A DNA stretch of 64,000 nucleotides from Aestuariirhabdus sp049985285. Its GTDB lineage: Bacteria > Pseudomonadota > Gammaproteobacteria > Pseudomonadales > Aestuariirhabdaceae. Under the pieces are notes generated by a model. It was not told the origin of the DNA and searched no databases. It saw nothing but the letters and a program-made list of their open reading frames with translations. A program made the position numbers and the translations under genes. This document shows positions 33,722 to 43,066 of the stretch, piece by piece (within the stretch, counting starts at the first letter, position 1; the number at the start of each line of letters is the position of its first letter). The stretch is from NCBI RefSeq assembly GCF_049985285.1, contig NZ_JBNIEU010000004.1, positions 1 to 64,000 on the forward strand, written 5' to 3'.

Positions 33722-33733
33722 CAGGGGGGAGCC

Positions 33734-34036
33734 ATGGCGATGTCAGACAGGCAATACAGTGAAAAAAGGGATTTTATGCGCATGCAGATCGACTCCGAGG
33801 CGCAGATCACACGATCGAGCGGTGAGGTTTTTTCAGTGCGCTGCAATAATTTGAGCAGTACGGGGGTTCTACTCGATGCGCCGCAAGCACTACCCGCCGG
33901 GGAGCAACTCATCATTACCATACCGTCAGAACGACCCGAGTTTCCCGACTTTTGCGCGGAGGCAAGGGTTGTTCGCAGTAGCGAGCTAATCGAGGATCGA
34001 TGCAGCATTGCACTTTCGATAGAACGCATAAAATAA
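33734..34036 (+). CDS. PilZ domain protein, candidate cyclic di-GMP effector
   Basis: A 100-aa single-domain PilZ protein. The N-terminal RQYSEKRDFMRMQID may hold part of the di-GMP-binding arginine motif (R...RDFMR). NNLSSTGVLLDAPQALPAGE is the second conserved loop (D/N-x-S-x-x-G). Its strand, order (STAS, PP2C, PilZ, mlaA) and size match the Pseudomonas cluster. It likely binds cyclic di-GMP, though the RxxxR motif is not perfect here. A terminator follows. Confidence 0.85.
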   Translation: MAMSDRQYSEKRDFMRMQIDSEAQITRSSGEVFSVRCNNLSSTGVLLDAPQALPAGEQLIITIPSERPEFPDFCAEARVVRSSELIEDRCSIALSIERIK

Positions 34037-34047
34037 TCGAACCCCAT

Positions 34048-34080
34048 AAAAAAACCTGATAGCGCTATCGGGTTTTTTTA
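34048..34080. terminator. bidirectional terminator between the PilZ gene and mlaA
   Basis: AAAAACCTGATAG and CTATCGGGTTTTT form a hairpin with flanking A- and T-runs on both sides. It can end the PilZ transcript (plus) and the mlaA transcript (minus). Confidence 0.9.
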
Positions 34081-34110
34081 TGGATTGCTCACGAGCAAGA
34101 GCGATCCCGG

Positions 34111-34839
34111 CTAGAAATCATCTTCAGGTTCCTCACCTGTGATGTCGTAGCGGCGTTTCTGCAGATAAGCATCACGAATAAAGCTGTACTTGTCCCCTAT
34201 AATCAACTCTTCCGCTTTCAGCAGCCCCGCCCGTTTCTCTACGATCAAACCAAGCAACAGCGCCGTACGTCGATCAGATCCATCGACATAAGCACCGGCC
34301 CACATAAGGCTGGACGGGTAAATTGTGGCAGCATCCCTTAGCGTATGGGGGCCTAGCAAAGGCACCATAAGGTAGGGGCCATCGCCCACCCCCCATTTAC
34401 CAAGCGTCGTACCCAGGTTCGTCGAATCGGCTGGTATACCGAATGAATCCGCCACGTCAACGAGGCACACCATGCCTAGAATGCAGTTAATCAGGAAGCG
34501 GGATATCTGTTTAAAACCACGTACGGGCTCCCCTTGCAGCATCAGATTCAAGCCGTCCGCAGGGGCAAAACTGGTGTCATAAAAAGTGCTAACCAACCCC
34601 CTCATCGGTTCAGGCACACCTGACACATAACCTTCTGCCACCGGTTTAAGCAGGTATTTATCAAGCCCCTCGTTGAACTGGAATACTGTCCGGTTCATCG
34701 GCTCCCACGGGTCGGGGTTGTCATACCCCTCGGCCATCACTACACCCGACGCCAGCAGATGCCCCGCCAGCAGGACCATCCCTACAAAACGAGCAATAGC
34801 GCCCCCTATGGAAACCCTCTCAATAACTCTTACAGACAT
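34111..34839 (-). CDS. mlaA: MlaA (VacJ) family outer membrane lipid-asymmetry protein
   Basis: A 242-aa protein of the MlaA family, which removes phospholipids from the outer leaflet of the outer membrane and hands them to MlaC. Family landmarks are DPWEPMNRTVFQFNEGLDKY, GFKQISRFLINCILGM, GTTLGKWGVGDGPYLMVPLLG and LRDA. The N-terminal segment (about residues 10-35, ending VVMA) is a signal peptide. No lipobox cysteine is visible, so it may not be lipid-anchored, unlike Escherichia coli MlaA. ATG 34839 is preferred over an earlier GTG at 34866. Confidence 0.9.
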   Translation of the reverse strand: MSVRVIERVSIGGAIARFVGMVLLAGHLLASGVVMAEGYDNPDPWEPMNRTVFQFNEGLDKYLLKPVAEGYVSGVPEPMRGLVSTFYDTSFAPADGLNLMLQGEPVRGFKQISRFLINCILGMVCLVDVADSFGIPADSTNLGTTLGKWGVGDGPYLMVPLLGPHTLRDAATIYPSSLMWAGAYVDGSDRRTALLLGLIVEKRAGLLKAEELIIGDKYSFIRDAYLQKRRYDITGEEPEDDF

Positions 34840-34893
34840 ACCTGTCACACCGCAAAACCACACCAAGGCATTCGTCGCCTATAAAATTAAGTG

Positions 34894-36015
34894 CTAGACC
34901 TTACGCACCACCGCGCTACCGATAGAATATCCCGCACCGAACGAGCAGATCACGCCACGATCACCGGATTTGAGGTCATCCTGATGCTTGTGAAAGGCAA
35001 TAATCGATCCGGCGGAGCTGGTATTGGCATACTCATCTAGAATAATAGGCGCCTCTGCAGGCTCGGGGTCGCGGCCCAGAACCTTGCGCGCTACCAGGTT
35101 GTTCATATTGATATTGGCCTGATGTAGCCAGAGCCGCTTGAGTTCCTCAACCGGTACACCCAGCTCGTCGATATGGGCGGATATTTGCTCGGCGACCATG
35201 GGGCACACCTCTTTAAATACCTTGCGCCCGTTTTGTATAAACAACTTGTCCAGTGCACCAACGCCACGTTCGTCGGCACGATTGAGGAAGCCGAAATTAT
35301 TTCGAATATTGTTCGAAAAGCGGGTTTGTAGCTTGGTTCCCATCACTTCGAACTGGTGAGATGAAACCGCTGCATCCTTGCGCTCGATGACCACGGCGGT
35401 ACAAACGTCTCCAAAGATAAAATGGCTGTCCCGGTCGGCGAAATTCAGGTGCCCCGAACAGATCTCCGGGTTAACCATTAACACAACACCGGCCGAGCCA
35501 CTGCGCACGGCATCAACCGCCGCTTGCAAACCGAAAGTAGCGGAAGAGCAGGCCACGTTCATGTCATAGGCATAACCGCCGGCTCCCAAGGCCTGCTGAA
35601 TCTCAACGGCCATCGCCGGATAGGCGCGCTGCATGTTGGAGGCTGCACAGATGATGGCATCAACATCGGCAGCACTGCGCCCTGCTCGCTCCAGCGCTTC
35701 ACGGGCGGCACCAATAGCCATGTCACATTGAACGGAGTTCTCATCGTTACTGCGTTCGGGTAGCTGTGGGCACATCCGGTCGATATCCAGAATACCCGAC
35801 TTATTCATTACAAATCGGCTGCGAATACCCGATGCCTTTTCAATAAAGGGCGCACTGGACTCCGCCATTGGCTCCAGCTCTCCAGCCTCGATTTCAAGAC
35901 GGTGAGCCTCATTGAACCGGTTGACATAAGCATTAAAGGATTCAACCAGCTCTTCATTACTGATGGCTTCTGGCGGCGTATACAGGCCTGTGCCGCTGAT
36001 TACTACGTCTGTCAA
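34894..36015 (-). CDS. beta-ketoacyl-ACP synthase III (FabH-like)
   Basis: A 373-aa thiolase-fold condensing enzyme. The catalytic Cys lies in MNVACSSATFGLQAA near residue 156, the His in RLWLHQANINM near 297, and the Asn in EYANTSSAGS near 330. It is longer than housekeeping FabH. It resembles the FabH-type protein of Pseudomonas that loads medium-chain acyl-CoA from beta-oxidation into fatty acid synthesis (PA3286 type), which is a proposal by resemblance. GISGTGLYTPPEAISNEELVESF is close to the KAS III N-terminus. It is upstream of mlaA, same strand, with 54 bp between. Confidence 0.88.
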   Translation of the reverse strand: MTDVVISGTGLYTPPEAISNEELVESFNAYVNRFNEAHRLEIEAGELEPMAESSAPFIEKASGIRSRFVMNKSGILDIDRMCPQLPERSNDENSVQCDMAIGAAREALERAGRSAADVDAIICAASNMQRAYPAMAVEIQQALGAGGYAYDMNVACSSATFGLQAAVDAVRSGSAGVVLMVNPEICSGHLNFADRDSHFIFGDVCTAVVIERKDAAVSSHQFEVMGTKLQTRFSNNIRNNFGFLNRADERGVGALDKLFIQNGRKVFKEVCPMVAEQISAHIDELGVPVEELKRLWLHQANINMNNLVARKVLGRDPEPAEAPIILDEYANTSSAGSIIAFHKHQDDLKSGDRGVICSFGAGYSIGSAVVRKV

Positions 36016-36177
36016 AACCTCTCCCCTTTTCTCTCACTTGGCAACCGATACCAAATTCACCATAGCCCAACTTATAAGTCGCTAACGTGAAAGCGCCGGC
36101 TTTTAAAGATGGGATGATACCACAGCGCCAACAGCGCTCGGCAGACTTTTTGTAGCGCTTTGGTCACCCCCTGCAGG

Positions 36178-39100
36178 TCAGGGTAAGGGGAGCTCCTGCC
36201 AGATCTTTCGTAGCCGCTTGGCGGAGACCGGGTGCAACGTCTTCAATGGCTGGGCGAACAGGGATACCCGGTACTCCTCGAGCATCCAGCGGTAGTCGGT
36301 GAGCGGCTCCACTATCATCTGCCTGTCTTCGTACTGGCGGACCCGTGACTCGTACTGCGCCCACAAGCCCGCCAGCTCTTCGCTACTGGCTCGGTCCCGA
36401 TTCATCACCGTGCCCATCTTGTCCAGGCGGTAGAGTATCGCGTCAAGATAACGGGGATATTGCTGCAACCATACCCAGGGTGTTTGTCGCAGAAACCCCG
36501 GGTAGACCAAGCGCTGAAGTTGTTGCTTGATATCGGCCAGCGACAGAGCCAAATGCAGGGAGATCTTGCCCTTAAGCTGCTTCTGCACCTGGTGAATTCG
36601 ACTAAAAATTTCCGCCACGAGCTGATCATATTGCTGGGCCACCTCAATCAGCTCTCCGCGCTTTTGCAACAGCCGGTCGAATTCACTTTCACTCCTGGGT
36701 AATTCGGATTCTGCCAGCAAGCACCGGTCGATCGCTGCCAGCCACAGATCCTCCTGCAATGCCGATTTGGCAATCAACGTCACCGCCTGCAGCGCGCTCT
36801 GATCGAATCGGCTTAAAAACCGCTGCCCCTCCTTAACCTGCCGCCCGAGCGCCAGCAACAGCAAGCGCTGAACCCCTTTGCGCGACTGAGCATGAGCCAG
36901 TGCAGCATTGGGAGACAGGCGAATCGCGACATCTCGCCCCTCATCAACCAATGCCGGCCAGGCTTTCAATGTCACCCCTCCCTGTTGACGCGCGATCTCT
37001 TGCGGTAGATCGCCAAAATCCCAGCGTTTAAGGCCTTCGCGCTCTATTCCCCCCTCCTCGCTTTGGCTGATACTTTCGCTGGCGTGACGTGCAAATCTTC
37101 GCTGCAACTTCAACAGATCTCGTCCCTGCCCTAAAGTCCCACTGTCATCCTGAACCCTGATATTAAAGCGATGATGGTGGTCCAGCTCGGCCTCCTTCCA
37201 GACATCGGCAGAAAAACGAACACCACTCATCTTAACCAGTCGCTCGGAGACCGCCTCCAGCAAGGGCCGATCCTCAACCACCAACGTCTCCAGCAGCGCT
37301 GTGACATAGTCCGGTACGGGGACGAAATTTTTCCTCAAATGCTTGGGCAGCGCCCGTACGAGCGCAGTTATTTTTTCACGCAACATACCCGGCACCAGCC
37401 ATTCCAGACGAAAGCGTGGCAAGCGTGGTAATAGCCCGACAGGGACCTCAACGGTGACACCGTCGTCCTCTTCTCCCGGTGCGAAATGGTACGACAACGG
37501 CAGCCGCATCCCTTCAAGCTCGATAGCATCCGGGTACTGGGCCTCGGTAACCTGCGCCGCATCATGCTGCATCAGGTACTCCCGGGTCAGGTAAAGCGCC
37601 TCGGGGTTATCCCGCTCCAACGTCTTACGCCAGCGCTCAAAGCTGGCTGTACCACAGATGTCGGCGGGAATACGTTCGTCGTAAAACGAAAACAGGGTCT
37701 GTTCATCTACGAGGATATCCCTGCGACGAGACTTGGCTTCCAGCTGATCAATTTCCCGCAGCAAGGCAAGGTTGTGGTCAAAAAAACCGGCACGAGTTGC
37801 AAACAACCCCTCAACCAGGGCGCTGCGAATAAAGATCTCGCGGGCCACAACCGGATCGACCTTGCTGTAGTCGATGCGCCTTCGAGGCACGATCACCAAC
37901 CCGTAAAGCAACACCTGCTCAAACCCCATCACCTGACCGCGCTTCTTTTGCCAATGGGGCTCAAAGTAGTTGCGCTTAACAAGGTGTCCCGCCAGGGCCT
38001 CTAACCAGTCCGGGTCAAACCCAGCGTTGGTTCGAGCATAGAGACGGGAGGTCTCTACCAGCTCCGCACTCAATACCCACTTGGGCCGCTTCTTGAACAG
38101 CGCCGAACCAGGAAACAGGTGAAACTTGCGGTTGCGCGCGCCCAGGTAATCGGATTCTTCGGTCCGCGTACCGATATGGCTCAATAGACCCGCCAACAGC
38201 GCGGTGTGGACCGACCGGTAGCTGGCAGGTTCACCATCTCCCCTGAGCTTAAGCTTTAGCTCCCGTGCGGCCAGCAGCAGCTGCCGATGCAGATCTCGCC
38301 ACTCGCGCATCCGTTGATAATTCAGCATACGACGCTTGCAGTACTTGCGAAGCTGTCCCTGGCTCAGGGACTGACGTTGCTCTTCATAGAGGTGCCAAAG
38401 ATTCAGCAGGGTGAGGAAATCCGACTCATCCTGCTGATACTCTTTATGCAGCTGATCGGCGTGCTGTCGCTTGTCTGCGGGGCGTTCACGGGGATCCTGA
38501 ACACTGAGTGCTGCGGCGATGACCAACACCTCATCAAGCGACTGCTGGCGAGAGGACTCGATGACCATGCGCGCGATACGAGGATCAACCGGCAGACTAC
38601 TTAACTGCTTGCCCAGGGCGGTGATTCGACGCTGGGCGGTGACCGCACCCAGCTCCTGCAGAAGATTAAAACCATCCCGTATAAAGCGACTATCTGGCGG
38701 ATCGACAAAGGGGAACGACTCGATCTCCCCCAGCCCCAGCTTCAGCATCTGCAATATGACCGACGCCAAATTCGTTCTCAGTATTTCTGGGTCGGTAAAC
38801 TCCGGACGGGAAAGGAACTCCTCCTCGGCATAAAGCCGATAGCAGATGCCCGCACGAACTCGACCACACCGCCCTTTACGCTGGTTAGCACTGGCCTGGG
38901 AGATCGCTTCAACCGGCAACCGCTGAACCTTTGAACGATAGCTATAGCGACTGATGCGGGCATAGCCGGAATCGATCACATAGACAATACCCGGTACCGT
39001 CAGCGAGGTCTCGGCTACGTTGGTGGAGAGGATGACCCGCCGCCCTCTATGGGGCTGAAATATTCGCGCCTGCTCCGCTGGACTCAAGCGGGCATAGAGC

Positions 39101-40059
39101 GGCACGACCTCGGTGTGGCGAAGCTCAAGGTGGCGCAAGGCCTTGGCCGTATCACGGATTTCGCGCTCGCCGCTGAGGAACACCAGCACATCGCCAGGAG
39201 CGGCCCCCTGCCCTCGTTCGGTTTGCTCGATCTCCTCCAGCACCGCCACGATACCCTGCTGCAGATCGAGATCCTGATCCCCCTCTCCTGCGTCAAGCAG
39301 CGGGCGGTAGCGGGTCTCAACCGGAAAGGTTCTGCCGGACACCTCAATTACCGGTGCATTGCTAAAGTGACGAGAGAAACGCTCTACATCGATAGTGGCC
39401 GAGGTAATGATCACCTTCAGGTCCGGCCGCCTGGGTAGCAATGTGCTCAGGTAACCCAGCAAAAAATCGATATTAAGGCTGCGCTCATGGGCCTCATCGA
39501 TAATCAATGTATCGTAGCGATTCAGAAAACGGTCATTCTGAATCTCCGCCAACAGGATGCCATCGGTCATCAGCTTGATATGACTGGTATCACTCACCTG
39601 GTCACTAAAGCGAACCTGATAACCGACACTGGCGCCCAACTCGGAGCCCAGCTCGTCGGCGATTCGACTAGCCACGGAGCGGGCGGCGATGCGTCTGGGC
39701 TGGGTGTGTCCAATCAGCCCGTAAACGCCTCGACCCAGCGCAAGACAGATTTTGGGTAGCTGGGTGGTTTTACCCGAACCGGTTTCACCGGCCAACACCA
39801 CCACCTGATGATCACGGATCGCATCGGCGATCTCCTCCCAGCGCTGACTGACCGGTAACGAGAGATCGAAGGTGGGCTCTGGCAATGTGGCAACGCGCTG
39901 GGCCGCGAGTGCGCGCGATCGCTCTAATCGCTTATGCCAAGTCGATGGCAATGGCCTCTTCTCGCGCCGGTGTTGCTGTAACTGCCGCCTAAGCGGGTGG
40001 CGATCGACCAACATCGCCTCTTCGACCATCTGTTGCAGCTCTGCCGCTGTTTTCTTCAC
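36178..40059 (-). CDS. hrpA: ATP-dependent RNA helicase HrpA
   Basis: A 1293-aa DEAH-box RNA helicase. Motifs: GETGSGKTTQLPK near residue 92 (Walker A), DEAHERSLN (motif II), ITSATIDVERF (motif III), LSTNVAETSLTVPGI and QRKGRCGRVRAG (motif VI). Then come the ratchet/OB regions and the C-terminal DUF3418 domain ending WQELPLP. Length matches full HrpA (about 1300 aa). HrpA rescues stalled ribosomes and processes mRNAs in other bacteria. The gene is complete, and the terminator of fadD lies upstream of its start. Confidence 0.97.
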   Translation of the reverse strand: MKKTAAELQQMVEEAMLVDRHPLRRQLQQHRREKRPLPSTWHKRLERSRALAAQRVATLPEPTFDLSLPVSQRWEEIADAIRDHQVVVLAGETGSGKTTQLPKICLALGRGVYGLIGHTQPRRIAARSVASRIADELGSELGASVGYQVRFSDQVSDTSHIKLMTDGILLAEIQNDRFLNRYDTLIIDEAHERSLNIDFLLGYLSTLLPRRPDLKVIITSATIDVERFSRHFSNAPVIEVSGRTFPVETRYRPLLDAGEGDQDLDLQQGIVAVLEEIEQTERGQGAAPGDVLVFLSGEREIRDTAKALRHLELRHTEVVPLYARLSPAEQARIFQPHRGRRVILSTNVAETSLTVPGIVYVIDSGYARISRYSYRSKVQRLPVEAISQASANQRKGRCGRVRAGICYRLYAEEEFLSRPEFTDPEILRTNLASVILQMLKLGLGEIESFPFVDPPDSRFIRDGFNLLQELGAVTAQRRITALGKQLSSLPVDPRIARMVIESSRQQSLDEVLVIAAALSVQDPRERPADKRQHADQLHKEYQQDESDFLTLLNLWHLYEEQRQSLSQGQLRKYCKRRMLNYQRMREWRDLHRQLLLAARELKLKLRGDGEPASYRSVHTALLAGLLSHIGTRTEESDYLGARNRKFHLFPGSALFKKRPKWVLSAELVETSRLYARTNAGFDPDWLEALAGHLVKRNYFEPHWQKKRGQVMGFEQVLLYGLVIVPRRRIDYSKVDPVVAREIFIRSALVEGLFATRAGFFDHNLALLREIDQLEAKSRRRDILVDEQTLFSFYDERIPADICGTASFERWRKTLERDNPEALYLTREYLMQHDAAQVTEAQYPDAIELEGMRLPLSYHFAPGEEDDGVTVEVPVGLLPRLPRFRLEWLVPGMLREKITALVRALPKHLRKNFVPVPDYVTALLETLVVEDRPLLEAVSERLVKMSGVRFSADVWKEAELDHHHRFNIRVQDDSGTLGQGRDLLKLQRRFARHASESISQSEEGGIEREGLKRWDFGDLPQEIARQQGGVTLKAWPALVDEGRDVAIRLSPNAALAHAQSRKGVQRLLLLALGRQVKEGQRFLSRFDQSALQAVTLIAKSALQEDLWLAAIDRCLLAESELPRSESEFDRLLQKRGELIEVAQQYDQLVAEIFSRIHQVQKQLKGKISLHLALSLADIKQQLQRLVYPGFLRQTPWVWLQQYPRYLDAILYRLDKMGTVMNRDRASSEELAGLWAQYESRVRQYEDRQMIVEPLTDYRWMLEEYRVSLFAQPLKTLHPVSAKRLRKIWQELPLP

Positions 40060-40074
40060 TCACTGCCCCACAAT

Positions 40075-40102
40075 AAAAAACGCCCCACTCAATGGCGGGG
40101 CA
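40075..40102 (-). terminator. terminator downstream of fadD
   Basis: On the minus strand GCCCC...GGGGC with an internal mismatch and a short loop is followed by TTTTTT (40080-40075). It lies 45 bp beyond the fadD stop and before hrpA. Confidence 0.7.
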
Positions 40103-40146
40103 TTCTATCAAAAGCCAAACGCTGGCGATAACCGATATTCGATTCG

Positions 40147-41832
40147 TTAACCCGCTGACTTGAGCTTTCCGACCTCCTCATCACGCAGTTCACGGCGCAG
40201 AATTTTGCCCACATTCGTAGTCGGTAGTTCGGTTCGAAATTCAACCATTCTCGGTACTTTGTAACCGGTGACGTTCTCGCGAAAATAGGCGATCACATCC
40301 TCTTTGCTGAGGCCGGGATTACTCGACACGGCAAACATCTTGATCGCCTCGCCGGTTTTGTCATCGGGTACACCAATGGCGGCACACTGGGTAACATCAG
40401 GATGCTGGGCCAGGACATCTTCCAGCTCATTGGGGTAGACGTTAAAGCCGGAGACCACAATCATGTCTTTTTTGCGGTCAACGATCTTCACATAGCCGTC
40501 TTCCTGAATAGTGGCGATATCACCGGTTTTAAGCCAACCATCTTCGGTAATTGTCTCGGCCGTGGCTTCGGGACGCTGCCAGTAGCCCTTCATCACCTGC
40601 GGCCCCCGCACGCAGAGCTCCCCTACGCCACCAAAAGCGACGGCATTACCCTCATCATCGATTAGCTTCAACTCGGTGGAGGGAACGGGTATTCCGATGG
40701 TGCCAACCTGATTGGCACCTTGCGGGTTAATGGTCGCAATCGGTGAAGTTTCGGTCATGCCAAAGCCTTCGAAGATTTCGCACCCGGTCACCTTGTGCCA
40801 GGTGTCAGCCGTTGCCAGTTGCAGCGCCATACCACCCGAGAAGGTCGCCTTGAGCGAAGAGAAATCGAGCTGGCGGAAATTGGGGTTATTGCACAGACCA
40901 ACAAACAGGGTATTGAGGCCCACAAAAATACTGAAGGGGTAGCGAGCCAACTCCTTGATAAAAGAGGGCAGGTCACGGGGGTTGGTAATCAGCAGGTTAT
41001 GGCCACCTAGGATCATCATCACCATGCAATGAAAGGTAAATGCGTAGATATGATAAAGAGGCAACGGCGCGACAGCCAACTCCCCTTCGCTCATCTCGCT
41101 ACCCATCAAGGCTTTGGCTTGGGCCATGTTCGATACGATATTGCGGTGAGTCAGCATTGCACCTTTGGCAACGCCTGTCGTGCCGCCGGTATACTGCAGC
41201 ACTGCAACGTCCTCAAACTCTACCGAGACCGGCGTAAAGCGAGCCTCGCTTCCCAACTTTAAAACCCTGGAAAAGGAGACAGCATTGGCCAGGCTATAAG
41301 CCGGAACCATCTTCTTGACGTATTTGACGACAGAGTTCACCAGGAGGCGCTTGAGGGGTGGTTGCATATCACCAATTTCGGTCACGATCACATGCTTGAT
41401 ACCGGTTTTCGGAATCACCTCTTCAGCTAGCGCCGCCATGTTCGCCAGCACAACCAGCGCCTTTGCACCGGAGTCATTGAACTGGTGCTCCATCTCTCGG
41501 GTGGTGTACAACGGGTTGGTATTAACCACCACCATTCCGGCGCGCATTGCGCCAAATACAGCAATAGGGAACTGAATCAAGTTGGGCATCTGCACCGCAA
41601 TTCGATCACCCGGCTGCAGGTCAGTGTGGTTTTGCAGATAAGCGGCAAAGTGGCCACTAAGTTCGTATAACTCCTGATAGGTGATCGTTTTGCCCATATT
41701 GGAGAACGCAGGCTTGTCCGCGAATTTGCGGCATGAATCATCCAGCACATCTAAAATGGAACGATAGGGATCGGTACTGATCTCAGGGGAGACCCCCGCA
41801 GGGTACTTATCCGTCCAGAAGTTTTCACTCAT
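40147..41832 (-). CDS. fadD: long-chain-fatty-acid-CoA ligase
   Basis: A 561-aa ANL-superfamily enzyme that activates long-chain fatty acids to acyl-CoA at the inner membrane. The ATP loop LQYTGGTTGVAKGAML lies near residue 213, EGFGMTETSPIATINP near 358, and the lysine loop TNVGKILRRELRDEE near the end. ATG 41832 (MSENFWTDKYPAGV) has GAGG upstream with suitable spacing and matches family starts; a longer frame to 41949 is not credible. It is divergent from the hydrolase gene, separated by 285 bp. The 41897-41917 inverted repeat GCTGTT/AACAGC in that gap may be an operator. Confidence 0.96.
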   Translation of the reverse strand: MSENFWTDKYPAGVSPEISTDPYRSILDVLDDSCRKFADKPAFSNMGKTITYQELYELSGHFAAYLQNHTDLQPGDRIAVQMPNLIQFPIAVFGAMRAGMVVVNTNPLYTTREMEHQFNDSGAKALVVLANMAALAEEVIPKTGIKHVIVTEIGDMQPPLKRLLVNSVVKYVKKMVPAYSLANAVSFSRVLKLGSEARFTPVSVEFEDVAVLQYTGGTTGVAKGAMLTHRNIVSNMAQAKALMGSEMSEGELAVAPLPLYHIYAFTFHCMVMMILGGHNLLITNPRDLPSFIKELARYPFSIFVGLNTLFVGLCNNPNFRQLDFSSLKATFSGGMALQLATADTWHKVTGCEIFEGFGMTETSPIATINPQGANQVGTIGIPVPSTELKLIDDEGNAVAFGGVGELCVRGPQVMKGYWQRPEATAETITEDGWLKTGDIATIQEDGYVKIVDRKKDMIVVSGFNVYPNELEDVLAQHPDVTQCAAIGVPDDKTGEAIKMFAVSSNPGLSKEDVIAYFRENVTGYKVPRMVEFRTELPTTNVGKILRRELRDEEVGKLKSAG

Positions 41833-42117
41833 TCTCTGCTCCTCACCAACTCGATCGTTATTGTTGTCGTGCTCTATATGTGAGAGCGCGGCTTGCGCTG
41901 TTTCCGCTAAGAACAGCCGCATTTTACAGCCAACACTTGCCACCGGCACTTGGTGTACACCGGCTCGGAGGTTATCAGTTTTCCCTACAGGCTAATAGCC
42001 CACCCCCCCCTTTAACTGGACTAACAAAGGAGAAATTCAGCCATAAGGATGATTTTTTGGGCACGTTCGCGTACAAAGCAAACAGACTTCCATTCCGTCA
42101 TACTCAAAGGAGCGCCC

Positions 42118-43056
42118 ATGGTTTGGCATACACACCCGCTCGAGGCCGGCGACCAGCACAGCATCCCGCTGTACCTATGGGATGCACCCAACGCGCCCCG
42201 CGCACTTGTGCACATCACCCATGGTATGGCAGAACACAGCCAGCGCTATGCTACCCTCGCGACCGAGTTGCAGTGCGCGGGCTATCAGGTTCTAGCCCAT
42301 GACCACCGCGGGCACGGGGCCTGTGCCACTCCGGTACCCGGCCACTTTTCCGACCAGGGGGGCTGGAACCGGGTCTGCGAAGATCTGCGCTCGATACACC
42401 GCTGGGCCCAGCAACAGTTTCCCCACCTGCCGCTCTACCTTTTGGGCCACAGCATGGGTTCTTATATCAGCCTGGGATACCTGATGCGCGACCCGCAACC
42501 ACTGGCTGGTTGCATTTTATCCGGATCAAACTACGGATCGCCGATGCTTTACCGTTTGGCCCGGACCATTGCGCGGATTGAAAAATGGCGGCTGGGCCCC
42601 TCCGCCCCCAGCTTGCTCATGGATCGCCTGGGGTTCGGGGCCTTCAACAGAGCATTCAAACCTAACCGTACCGAATTTGATTGGTTGTCGAGAGATCCTG
42701 AACAGGTCGACCGTTACATTGCCGATCCACTGTGCGGATTCCCCTGCAGCAGTCAGCTCTGGATAGACCTGCTGGGTGGGCTACTGGAGATTACCGAGCC
42801 ATCGCTGCTGGCTAAAGTCCCTGACCTGCCGCTGTATATTATTGGCGGCAATCAAGACCCTGTTAGCGCCCCCAGAGGGCTCCATGATCTCTATGCAGCG
42901 CTGGGCCGGCCTCCTCGTGGCGGGGTCTCACTCAAGCTCTACGAAAACGCGCGCCACGAGATTTTTAATGAAACCAATCGCCAGGAGGTGGTCAGCGAGC
43001 TGCTGGATTGGCTATCATCGACTCCCGCCCTGTCCAGCACAGAACCAACCCGCTGA
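42118..43056 (+). CDS. alpha/beta hydrolase (monoacylglycerol lipase/lysophospholipase type)
   Basis: A 312-aa serine hydrolase. The oxyanion region reads VHITHGMAEHSQRY and HDHRGHG, the nucleophile elbow is LLGHSMGSYIS near residue 112 (GHSMG), the acid is in IIGGNQDPVSAP, and the catalytic His is ARHEIFNE near 285. The active site is complete. This is the Hydrolase_4 (lysophospholipase L2/monoacylglycerol lipase) type. ATG 42118 is chosen for AAAGGAG seven bases upstream. It lies opposite fadD and immediately before a MaoC hydratase, all lipid-linked, suggesting release and use of fatty acids. Confidence 0.9.
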   Translation: MVWHTHPLEAGDQHSIPLYLWDAPNAPRALVHITHGMAEHSQRYATLATELQCAGYQVLAHDHRGHGACATPVPGHFSDQGGWNRVCEDLRSIHRWAQQQFPHLPLYLLGHSMGSYISLGYLMRDPQPLAGCILSGSNYGSPMLYRLARTIARIEKWRLGPSAPSLLMDRLGFGAFNRAFKPNRTEFDWLSRDPEQVDRYIADPLCGFPCSSQLWIDLLGGLLEITEPSLLAKVPDLPLYIIGGNQDPVSAPRGLHDLYAALGRPPRGGVSLKLYENARHEIFNETNRQEVVSELLDWLSSTPALSSTEPTR

Positions 43057-43066
43057 GGATCACCGC

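Noticed and set aside
42776..43066. N-terminal extension of the MaoC frame
   Set aside because: The frame is open upstream but runs inside the hydrolase gene in another frame. The GTG at 43067 with an upstream TGAGGAT and the family's normal length fit better.
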